Below, in pieces: positions 7,880-16,520 of a stretch of 64,000 nucleotides of DNA. The first letter of the stretch is position 1. Every line of letters starts with the position of its first letter. The translations under genes were made by a program, and so were the position numbers. Origin of the DNA: DRYM01 sp964526225. GTDB lineage: Archaea; Thermoproteota; Thermoprotei_A; EX4484-217-1. Below the pieces are notes generated by a model. That model made no database searches. It was not told the DNA's origin and saw nothing but the letters and a program-made list of their open reading frames with translations. The DNA lies in NCBI GenBank assembly GCA_964526225.1, contig CAZGLL010000002.1, positions 1-64,000 on the forward strand. Direction: 5' to 3'.

Positions 7880-8463
7880 TTTATGTTTTTAGCTAATCTT
7901 TCACCTACCTTAAAAGCTTCAACATTTTCTCTAAACCTATAGTATTTTGAACTTCTAAAAGCTTGTATAATATGTTCTCTATTTACACCAATACTGGCTA
8001 AAGCGTTTAATCCTGTTAGAAACCCTAAAATGACCATGTTTAAGCTTTTAGGCGACCCTATTCTTAACGCTTCATATGTTGCATTAACTAAGAAAAGATT
8101 TGAAGTAGCTTTTCTCAAGGCTTCTATGAGCTTCTCTTTAGGAGGAACATTTACACTTGGAATATTAGGTTTAATAATGTCATTGTTAACTATGGCTAAA
8201 GTATCTCTAGCTACGAAGCCTATGTTCCTTACGGCTTCGATAAGTTCTAAAGCCAACATTATATTTGCTTTTTCAAATAGTGGTGCATAAACTTCGTCAC
8301 CTATTCTAACATATACTGCAACGCTTCCTCCTCGCTGACTTAGCCCTCGTGTTTCAGCAATAACCACGTTCTTTCTACATCTTAGGGAAGCTTCGCCTAA
8401 TAGCTTAGCTAGAGTTAATTGGCCTTGTCCTCCAATGCCACATATTAAGATGTTTTTAATCAT
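7876..8463 (-). CDS. iorB: indolepyruvate ferredoxin oxidoreductase, beta subunit
   Basis: 195 codons. The gamma-type 2-oxoacid:acceptor oxidoreductase domain begins ILICGIGGQGQLTLAKLLGE, with GLSQRGGSVAVYVRIGDEVY next, as in IorB. Pairs with IorA to oxidise aryl pyruvates (from Trp, Phe, Tyr transamination) to arylacetyl-CoA plus CO2 with reduction of ferredoxin. ATG overlaps the iorA stop (ATGA), so subunits are coupled. Anaerobic, cytosolic. Confidence 0.9.
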   Translation of the reverse strand: MIKNILICGIGGQGQLTLAKLLGEASLRCRKNVVIAETRGLSQRGGSVAVYVRIGDEVYAPLFEKANIMLALELIEAVRNIGFVARDTLAIVNNDIIKPNIPSVNVPPKEKLIEALRKATSNLFLVNATYEALRIGSPKSLNMVILGFLTGLNALASIGVNREHIIQAFRSSKYYRFRENVEAFKVGERLAKNIN

Positions 8464-10328
8464 TTTCTCACAACCTTAATTGCTCTTGTAGGGCATACTT
8501 CGACACATGCGCCGCAGTCAATACATAAGCTTTTAACGATTTCAGCAACACCATCGCCTCTATTAACTATTGCAGGGCATGAGAAGAAATCGTAACATAA
8601 CCTACACTTTATACATTCAGCTTCCTCAATAATCACTACTCCATGTTTTAATGGCGGCTTATATAGAACACAAGGCCTTCTAGCTATCAGTACTGCAGGT
8701 TTTCTCTTATTGATGACGTATTTTATGAGTCTTTCTAGAATAGCTCTTGTTTCACCTATGTTGTAGGGGTCTACAACGTATGTTTCAGTTATTCCTAAAG
8801 CCCTAGCTATGTTCTCTATGGGGACTTTTACATTCACATTTAAACTTGAAGTTGGTTTATCTGATCCTGGATGAGGTTGAAAACCTGTCATAGCTGTTGT
8901 TTCATTATCGAAAACTACTGTGAGAAATGGGGCATTATTTACTACAGCGTTAAGCAGTGGAGGTATTCCTGCATGGTAAAATGTTGAATCACCTATGAAA
9001 GCAATAGTTAGTGTTTTTTCATCTAGTACGTGGGAGAATCCGTTAGCTAAACCTATGCTTGCTCCCATGTCAACTACTATGTCATGCATTTCGAAAGGCC
9101 TATTCACACCTAAAGTATAACATCCTATGTCGCCGCTGAAAACGGCTTTAACTTTAAGCTTAGCCAACGTTAACTTGAGCGCATAATATAGGGATCTATA
9201 TGGACATCCGGAACACAATGTTGGAGGTCTAGATGGAATTTCCCCTAAAACATCTTCTTGAACATCTTGGGCCAGAGTTGCAATTTCAATGTTGAAAGCT
9301 TTCTTAACACCTTTAGCTACCTTAGATAAACTCAGTTCTCCCATAGGTTCAATGACGTTTTTACCGTAAATTTCTAAGCCAATTTTCTCTTCAGCAACAA
9401 TAGCCTTAACTTGATACTCCACTACGGGGTCTCCTTCTTCAACAATAAGAACTTTTTTGGCATTATTTAGTTCGTTAAGTATTGTTTTTCTAGGTATTGG
9501 TACTGCTGAAGACAGTTTAATTATGGTGAATTTATCCAATACATTATATGTTTTAAGCAGTTCGTAAACGTATGAGAAACCTATACCTGAGGCAATGATT
9601 ATGTTTTTTATTCCTGAATTAATGACTTTATCAAACGGGTTCTTTTCAATATCGTTGCAAATGTTCCTCCATTTTACTAACAGTTTTTTCTTCATCTCTC
9701 TAGCATATTGCGGAACAGCAACTCTTTCTTTAGGTTTTTTCACAAAAAAGCCTTTGGTTTTAGGTTTAACTATTCTACCTAGTGTTACTACCGAGTGAGT
9801 ATGACTTATCCTAGTTACAGACCTTAGTATTACTGGGTGTTTATGTTTTTCCGAAAAATCATATAGGAACACCGTTAAATCCTTAGCTTCCTGAGGTGTT
9901 GAAGGCTCAAAGACTGGTATGTAAGCGTGTAACCCATACCATCTATTGTCTTGTTCGTTCTGGCTACTATGCATGTTCGGGTCATCAGCTGTAACAATAA
10001 CGAAGCCTGCTTCAGCACCTATGTAAGCTGATGTCATTAGGGGGTCTGAAGCAACATTTAAACCAACATGTTTCATTGCGACAAGGCTTCTTACACCACT
10101 AAGGGCTGCAGCATATGCTGCTTCATAAGCTACTTTCTCGTTAACACTCCATTCAACATATATGCCTACTTCTTTAGCTACTTCGAAAAGCGACTCTATG
10201 ATTTCGCTTGATGGTGTTCCAGGATATGCTGATGCAAAACCTACTCCAGATTCTAAAGCTCCCCTAGCTATTGCTTCATTACCTAACATTAGTACTTTTG
10301 TTCCTTCAGGAAGCATTAGCTTGTGCAT
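8460..10328 (-). CDS. iorA: indolepyruvate ferredoxin oxidoreductase, alpha subunit
   Basis: 622 codons. Domain order: N-terminal pyrimidine-binding domain (GVGFASAYPGTPSSEIIESL), middle transketolase C-like domain, the TPP domain with FSGDIGCYTLGV and the FIGDSTFYHAGIPPLLNAVV Mg2+/TPP stretch, then two [4Fe-4S] cysteine clusters at the C-terminus (CIKCRLC and CIDCGACVEVCP). Length matches IorA. The thiamine and Fe-S sites are all visible. Same strand as the PreA-like gene 72 bases upstream. Confidence 0.92.
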   Translation of the reverse strand: MHKLMLPEGTKVLMLGNEAIARGALESGVGFASAYPGTPSSEIIESLFEVAKEVGIYVEWSVNEKVAYEAAYAAALSGVRSLVAMKHVGLNVASDPLMTSAYIGAEAGFVIVTADDPNMHSSQNEQDNRWYGLHAYIPVFEPSTPQEAKDLTVFLYDFSEKHKHPVILRSVTRISHTHSVVTLGRIVKPKTKGFFVKKPKERVAVPQYAREMKKKLLVKWRNICNDIEKNPFDKVINSGIKNIIIASGIGFSYVYELLKTYNVLDKFTIIKLSSAVPIPRKTILNELNNAKKVLIVEEGDPVVEYQVKAIVAEEKIGLEIYGKNVIEPMGELSLSKVAKGVKKAFNIEIATLAQDVQEDVLGEIPSRPPTLCSGCPYRSLYYALKLTLAKLKVKAVFSGDIGCYTLGVNRPFEMHDIVVDMGASIGLANGFSHVLDEKTLTIAFIGDSTFYHAGIPPLLNAVVNNAPFLTVVFDNETTAMTGFQPHPGSDKPTSSLNVNVKVPIENIARALGITETYVVDPYNIGETRAILERLIKYVINKRKPAVLIARRPCVLYKPPLKHGVVIIEEAECIKCRLCYDFFSCPAIVNRGDGVAEIVKSLCIDCGACVEVCPTRAIKVVRK

Positions 10329-10400
10329 TAACCAGCTAACCTAAGCTTTAACCGTGAATATTGAAGTTTAAAGGCTTTACGGAAAAACTGTTGTTTAGCT

Positions 10401-11537
10401 TTAATATTGCATTTCTAATGCTCCAAATCTACAGCGTGAAACACAAACTCCACATCCAAAACATTTATCTTCGTAAAGAACCGCTTTGCCTCTAACAACC
10501 TTTATGGCATCGTAGGGACAGCTTATTTCGCATAGTAAACATCCAGTACATTTCTCCGGATAGTAAAGTGGCGGTGTTGATACATACCTTACCCATCTTT
10601 GCTTCCATATTCTATGAGTGTATCCCCTTAGTTCCTCTACGCTATTAAACCCCATTTTCTCCATTAGAACCTTTAGTTGCTTAACTATTTTCCCAAAAAC
10701 CGCATGTCCTTGAAGGATTGCTGCAGTACATACTTGAACAGCTGATGCACCCACCATTATCATTTCCATAGCGTCTCTTCCCGTAGAAATTCCTCCTACA
10801 CCAAGTATTGGTATATTCGGTATTTCCTTGTAAAGGTCGAAAACTATTTTCAAAGCCAAATACTTTATTGCCGTTCCCGAAAGCCACCCTGTACCATCAG
10901 GTCCCCCCATTACTGGTAATCCTTTCAGCAAGTAGTCAGGTAATGGTGTGCTTAAATCCAGAGCTAACACCGGGCCGAAAGAGTTTATTGCCGAAATACC
11001 GTCAGCTCCAGCTTCAATAGCTTTCTTAGCCCATAATACAGGATCTATTCCCGGATGTGGACTTAGCTTTAAAAACACTGGTTTCCCAGACTTCTTAGCT
11101 GCTTTAACAGCCTCCATCATTGGTGTTGGATCCTTTCCTATGTAGTGAACGGAAATTTCATACGCATCAGCGTACTTGTCCGTATTTTCAACAAGCCACG
11201 ATATTTCCTCGGCCTTATACCCTACACTAATAATTAACGGTATACTTGCTGCCTTAGTTACTTCCCTAGCTATTTTCAACTCCTTTTCAAACCATGCTTC
11301 AGGTGGTAGTTCGCTCCAAAGCTCCATATTTAGAAATCCACCTTTAACCTCAGCCATATGTGGCCTAGGTATTAATGGGTCAGCGGCTTTGACCGAAATC
11401 GTTTTAGTAACTATGCCTCCAGCTCCACCTTCAACACATCTCTTAATTCTCTCACCATCCCTTACTGGAGGACCTGCAGCTGGAAGAACAGGATTTCTAA
11501 ACTTTAACCCTGCTATTTCAACTGTTAAATCAACCAT
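10401..11537 (-). CDS. dihydroorotate-dehydrogenase-like flavoprotein with ferredoxin domain (PreA-like)
   Basis: 378 codons. Residues 1-290 form an FMN TIM barrel of the DHOD/dihydropyrimidine dehydrogenase group: FRNPVLPAAGPP at the start, FLKLSPHP and ILGVGGISTGRDAMEMIMVG near the FMN phosphate site. Residues about 325-375 hold two [4Fe-4S] clusters (CTGCLLCEISCP and CFGCGVCVSRC). PreA makes the catalytic half of NAD-dependent dihydropyrimidine dehydrogenase, but no PreT gene is here and the iorAB neighbours make a ferredoxin-linked role equally likely. Family confident, substrate unknown. Confidence 0.78.
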   Translation of the reverse strand: MVDLTVEIAGLKFRNPVLPAAGPPVRDGERIKRCVEGGAGGIVTKTISVKAADPLIPRPHMAEVKGGFLNMELWSELPPEAWFEKELKIAREVTKAASIPLIISVGYKAEEISWLVENTDKYADAYEISVHYIGKDPTPMMEAVKAAKKSGKPVFLKLSPHPGIDPVLWAKKAIEAGADGISAINSFGPVLALDLSTPLPDYLLKGLPVMGGPDGTGWLSGTAIKYLALKIVFDLYKEIPNIPILGVGGISTGRDAMEMIMVGASAVQVCTAAILQGHAVFGKIVKQLKVLMEKMGFNSVEELRGYTHRIWKQRWVRYVSTPPLYYPEKCTGCLLCEISCPYDAIKVVRGKAVLYEDKCFGCGVCVSRCRFGALEMQY

Positions 11538-11843
11538 AATGTAGCACCTAAAAATTACCGCTTAATCTAACCTTAAAAGTTATTGAAGTATCTTATAGGG
11601 TTTTCTTCAGAATTCTTAGTCTAAAACAAAATACTATAGCTATTTAGGGAGCTTCTGTGTAAATTCACTTATTTAAACAGTTAATTATTATTCATTTTAG
11701 AATGTACTATTTAGAGGTATAGTATTTGTTTAAACCATTAATAGCTAAATTAGCCTAAATGAACACATTAATGCTTCATAGAAATTCTTAAATAAAAATC
11801 CTCCATAGTTTAATGCGAGAACTTTCTTGGAGGATGATGTAGT
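11538..11843 (+). promoter_or_regulatory. divergent intergenic region; TATA-like element for the molybdenum hydroxylase operon
   Basis: 306 AT-rich bases between divergent operons. For the plus-strand operon, CTTAAATAAAAAT at 11787-11797 is a plausible TATA box. It would place transcription start near 11815-11820, ahead of the GGAGGATGAT ribosome site at 11829-11838. No ORF or RNA structure is evident. Confidence 0.4.
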
Positions 11844-11858
11844 ATTCCTCGCTTTAAC

Positions 11859-12725
11859 GTGTACATTCCTAAGGATCTTGACGATGCTCTCGAGTATCTC
11901 GACAAAAACGCGCCAGACGCTATACCGATAGCTGGAGGGACAGACGTTCTAATACAGATAAGGGAGGGTAAGCTTAAACCGAAAGTTCTTGTTGACTTAT
12001 CAGGACTCAAAAGCCAGCTATCATATGTTAAGAGAGTTAACGGTAAAATCGCTATCGGCGCGTTAACATCCGTTGCGGAGCTTGATGAATCATTTCTAGT
12101 TAAGGATAAAAGATACCTGGGCTTTGCTGATGTTTCAGCGAAATTCGCATCACCAATACTTAAACCGTTAGCTACAATAGGTGGAAATATTGGTGTAGCT
12201 GTTTCAGCATCAGACTATGTGACTCTACTTCACGTTTTAAATGCTCAAGTGAAACTCGTTAGCGTTAAAGGTGAGAGAGTAGTTCCGTTGGAGAAACTTG
12301 TTGTTGAGAAAAGAACTTTAGCTAAAGAACCTAACGAAATAATATACGAAGTATTATTCGATGAGCTACTTGAAAACTCTTCAACAGCATTCATGAAGTT
12401 TGATAGGAGAGAAATGATAATTACGGGGTATGTTACATGCGCAACATATTTGCAATTAAAGAATAACGTAATCGAAGACGTTAGAATAGCTTTCGACAGA
12501 GTCACTGGGAGAATACCTGGAAGAGCTAGGAAAACAGAAGACTTTCTTAAAGGAAAAGAGTTCAGCTTAGACGTTATTAGGCAAGCATACAATGAAGTAT
12601 TACCTACGGAAATGAAGAGAAAAAGCGACTTCAGAGCTTCAGCAGAATATAGGCTTGACATGTCAAAGGTTATGATGAAGAGAGCTCTTCTTAAAGCAAA
12701 ATCCCGTATAGAAGGGGGTGTGTAA
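11859..12725 (+). CDS. molybdenum hydroxylase FAD-binding (medium) subunit
   Basis: CoxM/CutM-type subunit passing electrons between the Fe-S subunit and an acceptor. FAD signatures: PIAGGTDVLIQIREGKLKPK near residue 22 and LATIGGNIGVAVSASD near residue 105, as in the xanthine dehydrogenase FAD domain. Residues about 180-285 form the CO-dehydrogenase flavoprotein C-terminal domain. The frame is open back to 11838 and IPRFNVYIPKDLDDALEYL matches the normal family N-terminus, so translation may begin earlier, at ATT 11844, eight bases after a GGAGGATGAT site; 11859 (GTG) is the first conventional start. First gene of a three-gene operon. Confidence 0.85.
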   Translation: MYIPKDLDDALEYLDKNAPDAIPIAGGTDVLIQIREGKLKPKVLVDLSGLKSQLSYVKRVNGKIAIGALTSVAELDESFLVKDKRYLGFADVSAKFASPILKPLATIGGNIGVAVSASDYVTLLHVLNAQVKLVSVKGERVVPLEKLVVEKRTLAKEPNEIIYEVLFDELLENSSTAFMKFDRREMIITGYVTCATYLQLKNNVIEDVRIAFDRVTGRIPGRARKTEDFLKGKEFSLDVIRQAYNEVLPTEMKRKSDFRASAEYRLDMSKVMMKRALLKAKSRIEGGV

Positions 12726-12728
12726 GTT

Positions 12729-13262
12729 ATGACTCAAACTCAAGTTCAAGAATACCCTGAAATAACAATAACACTTAACGTTAATGGGAAAGACTTTACA
12801 GTTAATGTTAAACCTTATGAGAGACTAATTGATGTGTTAAGATATAAGCTAGGATTCTTAAGTGTTAAGGAAGGATGTGGTCGTGGAGAATGTGGAACAT
12901 GTACTGTAATTATGGATGGAAAACTTGTTCCATCATGCCTTGTCTTGGCAGTTCAAGCTAGAGGCAAAAAGATAATCACACTAGAAGGTATTGCACCTCA
13001 AGGCAAGCTTCATGCAATACAGAAGGCTCTACTTGACACTTACGCTATGCAATGCGGATTCTGCTTCCCAGGAGTAATAATGGCAGCGTATCATTTGCTC
13101 AGTAAGAACCAGAACCCATCGGAAGATGAAATTAAATACGCTCTTTCAGGGAACCTATGCAGATGCGGTAGCTATTTAAGATTTGTTAAGGCAGTTAAGT
13201 TAGCAGCCGAGTATATTAGGAAGGGACAAGTCTATTTTGATCTTAAAAAAGTTCCACCTTAA
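12729..13262 (+). CDS. molybdenum hydroxylase [2Fe-2S] (small) subunit
   Basis: 177 codons. N-terminal plant-type ferredoxin domain with CGRGECGTCTVIMDGKLVPS, then the C-terminal all-helical domain with the second cluster (MQCGFCFPGVIMAAYHLL and GNLCRCGSYLRFVKAVK). Eight cysteines for two [2Fe-2S] centres are present. CoxS/CutS size. Starts 3 bases after the FAD subunit stop region and ends 12 bases before the large subunit, with GGTGATCT in the gap. Confidence 0.92.
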   Translation: MTQTQVQEYPEITITLNVNGKDFTVNVKPYERLIDVLRYKLGFLSVKEGCGRGECGTCTVIMDGKLVPSCLVLAVQARGKKIITLEGIAPQGKLHAIQKALLDTYAMQCGFCFPGVIMAAYHLLSKNQNPSEDEIKYALSGNLCRCGSYLRFVKAVKLAAEYIRKGQVYFDLKKVPP

Positions 13263-13274
13263 GGTGATCTATGT

Positions 13275-15653
13275 ATGGCCTCCTCCCATGCAGAATATGT
13301 TAAAATAGTTGAAGAAATGTTTGAAAGGAAAAAGGAATTCCGGTTAATAGGTCAGTATGTTCAGAGATGGGATGCACTAGATAAAATACTGGGTAGAGCG
13401 AGATTTACTGCTGACCACGCATATTTCTTCAAAAACTTAGTATATGTTCACGCCGTAAGGGCAAAGTATGCCCACGCAAAAATAAATAAAGTAGATGTTT
13501 CAGAAGCGGAAAAAGTTCCCGGAGTACTTAAGGTAATTACACATAAGGATATTCCCGGAGTAAACGATGTAGGATACGTGTTACCAGATCAACCACTATT
13601 AGCGTATGGAAAAGTAAGGTATATTGGAGACACTGTTGCACTTGTAGTGGCTGAGGATCCCTACATTGCTGAGGAAGCAGCAGAGAAGGTATATGTAGAC
13701 TATGAGCCATTACCTGTAATAACTAATCCGTTAGATATTGTTAGTTTCGGAGGTTTGAAGGAGAAAGAACATACGTTAATACATGATGAAAGAGGTTCAG
13801 ACGTTATAGCAAGATTTAGAATACTTAAGGGTGATGTTAGGAAAGGGTTTAAGGAAGCAGACGTCGTTGTTGAAGGAGAATATAGAACTCAGTTCCAGGA
13901 GCATGCATACTTAGAACCGGAAGCTGCTTTAGCAATACCTGAACATGACGGTGGAGTAACGATTATAGCGTCAACACAGTGTCCTCATGAAGCTAGGAGA
14001 GCAATATCCAGGGTTCTAGGTTTACCGTTTGCTAAAGTAAGAATAGTTGTTCCGCCTGTAGGTGGAGGTTTCGGAGGAAAAGAGGACGTAGCTAACGAGA
14101 TAGGGGCTAAAGCGGCTTTAGCAGCGTTGCTAACGGGAAGGCCAGCGCTTGTAATGCATAAGAGAGAGGAATCGATAATAGGCCATAGCAAGAGGCATCC
14201 AATGATAGCTAGGTATAGGCATGGAGCTAAAAGAAATGGTACTTTAACAGCTGTTGAAGCAGAAATAATTCTCGACACAGGAGCTTATGCTTCATTAGGA
14301 CCTTTTGTTCTCTGGAGAGCTATTGTTCACTCAACAGGACCGTACAAAATACCTCACGTACATACGGAAGGAGTAGCAGTATATACGAACAATGTTTATG
14401 CTGGAGCATTTAGGGGATTCGGAAATCCGCAGATAACGTTTGCTGTAGAGCAACAAATGGACAAATTAGCTGAAGAACTTGGAATGGACCCTGTTGAGCT
14501 AAGACTTAAGAATATTCTTAGAAATGGTGATAGAACAGTACATGGCCAGCTCCTAGATCACGGAGTAGGTCTTGAAGAAACAATTAAGAAAGCTGTTGAA
14601 GCAACCGACTGGTACCGTAAGAGAGCAGAATACGCTAAGCAAACAGGAACTATAAGGAAGGGTATAGGCTTAGCTCTACTATGGCATGGAAACAGCATTG
14701 GCGCTGAAGGAGCAGACTACAGCTCAGTAACATTAATTATAAACAGAGATGGAAGTATAACCTTTAGGACAGGGCTTACGGACTTTGGACAAGGATCAAC
14801 GCAAGGATTAATCATGATAGCAGCGGAAATCCTAGGCGTACCACCAGATTACTTTAGGGTAGATCAGCCAGACACCTCGGCAACACCCGATGCTGGTCCA
14901 ACGGTTGCTTCAAGAGCTACGGCTATGGGTGGAAACGCAACGTTAGTTGCAGCCTACAAGCTAAGGCAGAGACTGAATCAGGTAGCAGCTGACATATTAA
15001 AATGTAGCCCAGAGGACGTCGAAATACATGCACCAGACGTTTACTGTAAGAGTGACCCGTCAAGAAAGATTAGATGGGTTGATCTTATAGAGGAATGTTT
15101 CTGGAGAGGAGTACCACTACAGGAATTTGGATATTATAGAGCGCCCAAAGCAGTCTGGGAGGACGAAACAGGACAAGGGGAACCATACTTTACATACACA
15201 TTCGGAACTATAGTAGCTGAAGTAGCTGTGGACATGGAAACAGGTAAGGTAACTGTAGATAGGGTAACGACAGTTTACGACATAGGCAAAGTAATCAACA
15301 GGGTTGGAGCAGAACTACATGCTGAAGGAGGAGCAATTCAGGGGATGGGCTATGCTCTAATGGAAGAGCTAGTGCATGACGAAAACGGTAGAGTACTTAA
15401 CCCCAACCTATATGCGTACTACATACCAACAATAATGGACGCTCCCAAAGAAATAGTTGCACTATGGGTTGAAGCAGGCTATAGAAGAGGGCCTTTCGGA
15501 GCAAAAGGTCTAGGGGAACCCTCTATAAACGGTATCGCACCAGCAATAGCTAATGCGATAGCTCATGCAATAGGGGCGAGAATAACGTCGTTACCGATAA
15601 CTCCTGAGAAAGTTTACTTAACGCTTAAAAAGTTAGGAAAAATAAAGCTCTAA
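13275..15653 (+). CDS. molybdenum hydroxylase large (molybdopterin) subunit
   Basis: 792 codons, full length for XdhB/CoxL-type catalytic subunits. The active-site loop reads AFRGFG (about residues 378-383), as in xanthine/aldehyde/hydroxybenzoyl-CoA-type enzymes, not the AYxCSFR of form I CO dehydrogenase. PPVGGGFGGKEDV is the molybdopterin-binding GGGFGGK motif, and GAKGLGEPS near residue 748 carries the conserved base glutamate. It hydroxylates or oxidises an unidentified N-heterocycle, aldehyde or aryl-CoA. Context (ECF importer, FGGY kinase) suggests a scavenged small molecule. Confidence 0.88.
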   Translation: MASSHAEYVKIVEEMFERKKEFRLIGQYVQRWDALDKILGRARFTADHAYFFKNLVYVHAVRAKYAHAKINKVDVSEAEKVPGVLKVITHKDIPGVNDVGYVLPDQPLLAYGKVRYIGDTVALVVAEDPYIAEEAAEKVYVDYEPLPVITNPLDIVSFGGLKEKEHTLIHDERGSDVIARFRILKGDVRKGFKEADVVVEGEYRTQFQEHAYLEPEAALAIPEHDGGVTIIASTQCPHEARRAISRVLGLPFAKVRIVVPPVGGGFGGKEDVANEIGAKAALAALLTGRPALVMHKREESIIGHSKRHPMIARYRHGAKRNGTLTAVEAEIILDTGAYASLGPFVLWRAIVHSTGPYKIPHVHTEGVAVYTNNVYAGAFRGFGNPQITFAVEQQMDKLAEELGMDPVELRLKNILRNGDRTVHGQLLDHGVGLEETIKKAVEATDWYRKRAEYAKQTGTIRKGIGLALLWHGNSIGAEGADYSSVTLIINRDGSITFRTGLTDFGQGSTQGLIMIAAEILGVPPDYFRVDQPDTSATPDAGPTVASRATAMGGNATLVAAYKLRQRLNQVAADILKCSPEDVEIHAPDVYCKSDPSRKIRWVDLIEECFWRGVPLQEFGYYRAPKAVWEDETGQGEPYFTYTFGTIVAEVAVDMETGKVTVDRVTTVYDIGKVINRVGAELHAEGGAIQGMGYALMEELVHDENGRVLNPNLYAYYIPTIMDAPKEIVALWVEAGYRRGPFGAKGLGEPSINGIAPAIANAIAHAIGARITSLPITPEKVYLTLKKLGKIKL

Positions 15654-15669
15654 AAACAAAAATTTTCTT

Positions 15670-16434
15670 TTAAATTTTAGCTTTTCTATACATAGTTTCG
15701 CCTATTAATGCGCCGAGAACTATGAACACTACCGATGTTGGATACCATGTGGAAAACGAAAATGCAATATATGCTATCGCTGCTGGCGCTGGATTTAAAG
15801 CTCCCGCATAAATACATGTCCAACCATACAAGTGGATAGCTAGCATAGCTATTATACCTAACGCTACCTTAATTACTGAGTATTTAGAAGAAACCCTAAC
15901 TATTCTCCAGTAAATATAGGATGCCAAAGCCCACGTACCTGCATCGACCATAGCTAATGTAGGTACAAGCAATGCTGTTCTAAGCCAGGGAGCACCACCG
16001 ATAGCCCATCTCACAAAGAAACCAACAAACCACGCTATAAGCGAAACAGCTGGGCCAAAGTAAGTGGCAGTAAAGCCTGTTATAAGTGCTGGTAAGTCTA
16101 TGTTTACTCCTGTCAATATTCCACCTACAGCATAAACTGCTGCAACAACAGCTGCAGCAGTTAAAATGTATGTAGAAAGCACTGTTTTCTTAACTTTTCC
16201 AGCCCTTATCAAAGGCATTTTGAATCTTTCATCACTAACGAAAAGCGTTGCAACAATAACTCCCGGTAGAAACAACGTTAAAAATGCGACAGCATATGCT
16301 AACGCTATTCGAGCTGGAGAAAAACTAGGACCAAGCCCTGGACCCCATGGTTGAAAAGCTAAAACCACAATAATTCCTAATACTATGGAGCCAACGATAA
16401 TACCGTAAGCTAACGGCTTTTTCGTAGACAACAC
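15670..16434 (-). CDS. putative ECF-transporter substrate-binding (S) subunit
   Basis: 254 codons, six or seven hydrophobic segments, short loops, few charged residues. A hydrophobic region with GFTATYFGPAVSLIAWFVGF and a conserved-looking APWLRTALLVPTLAMVDAGT is the kind of compact membrane bundle seen in S components. The EcfT and fused EcfA genes lie 1.3 kb away on the same strand, which is the main support. Substrate not identifiable. Convergent with the molybdenum hydroxylase large subunit and divergent from the FGGY kinase. Confidence 0.55.
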   Translation of the reverse strand: MLSTKKPLAYGIIVGSIVLGIIVVLAFQPWGPGLGPSFSPARIALAYAVAFLTLFLPGVIVATLFVSDERFKMPLIRAGKVKKTVLSTYILTAAAVVAAVYAVGGILTGVNIDLPALITGFTATYFGPAVSLIAWFVGFFVRWAIGGAPWLRTALLVPTLAMVDAGTWALASYIYWRIVRVSSKYSVIKVALGIIAMLAIHLYGWTCIYAGALNPAPAAIAYIAFSFSTWYPTSVVFIVLGALIGETMYRKAKI

Positions 16435-16520
16435 AATATAGCACCAAGTATTCGAAAATACTTATGCTTAAATCTAAACTTTTCTATTAGGAAAAACGTG
16501 TATTTAAGGAGGACTTAATA

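Noticed and set aside
13275..15653. Form I aerobic CO dehydrogenase (CoxL)
   Set aside because: The active-site loop is AFRGFG, not AYxCSFR, so carbon monoxide oxidation is not supported. Kept as molybdenum hydroxylase of unknown substrate.
16446..16463. Palindromic AAGTATT...AATACTT as a riboswitch for the ECF S gene
   Set aside because: A simple 7-bp hairpin in a short AT-rich spacer; no larger structure. It could be an operator but nothing more can be said.
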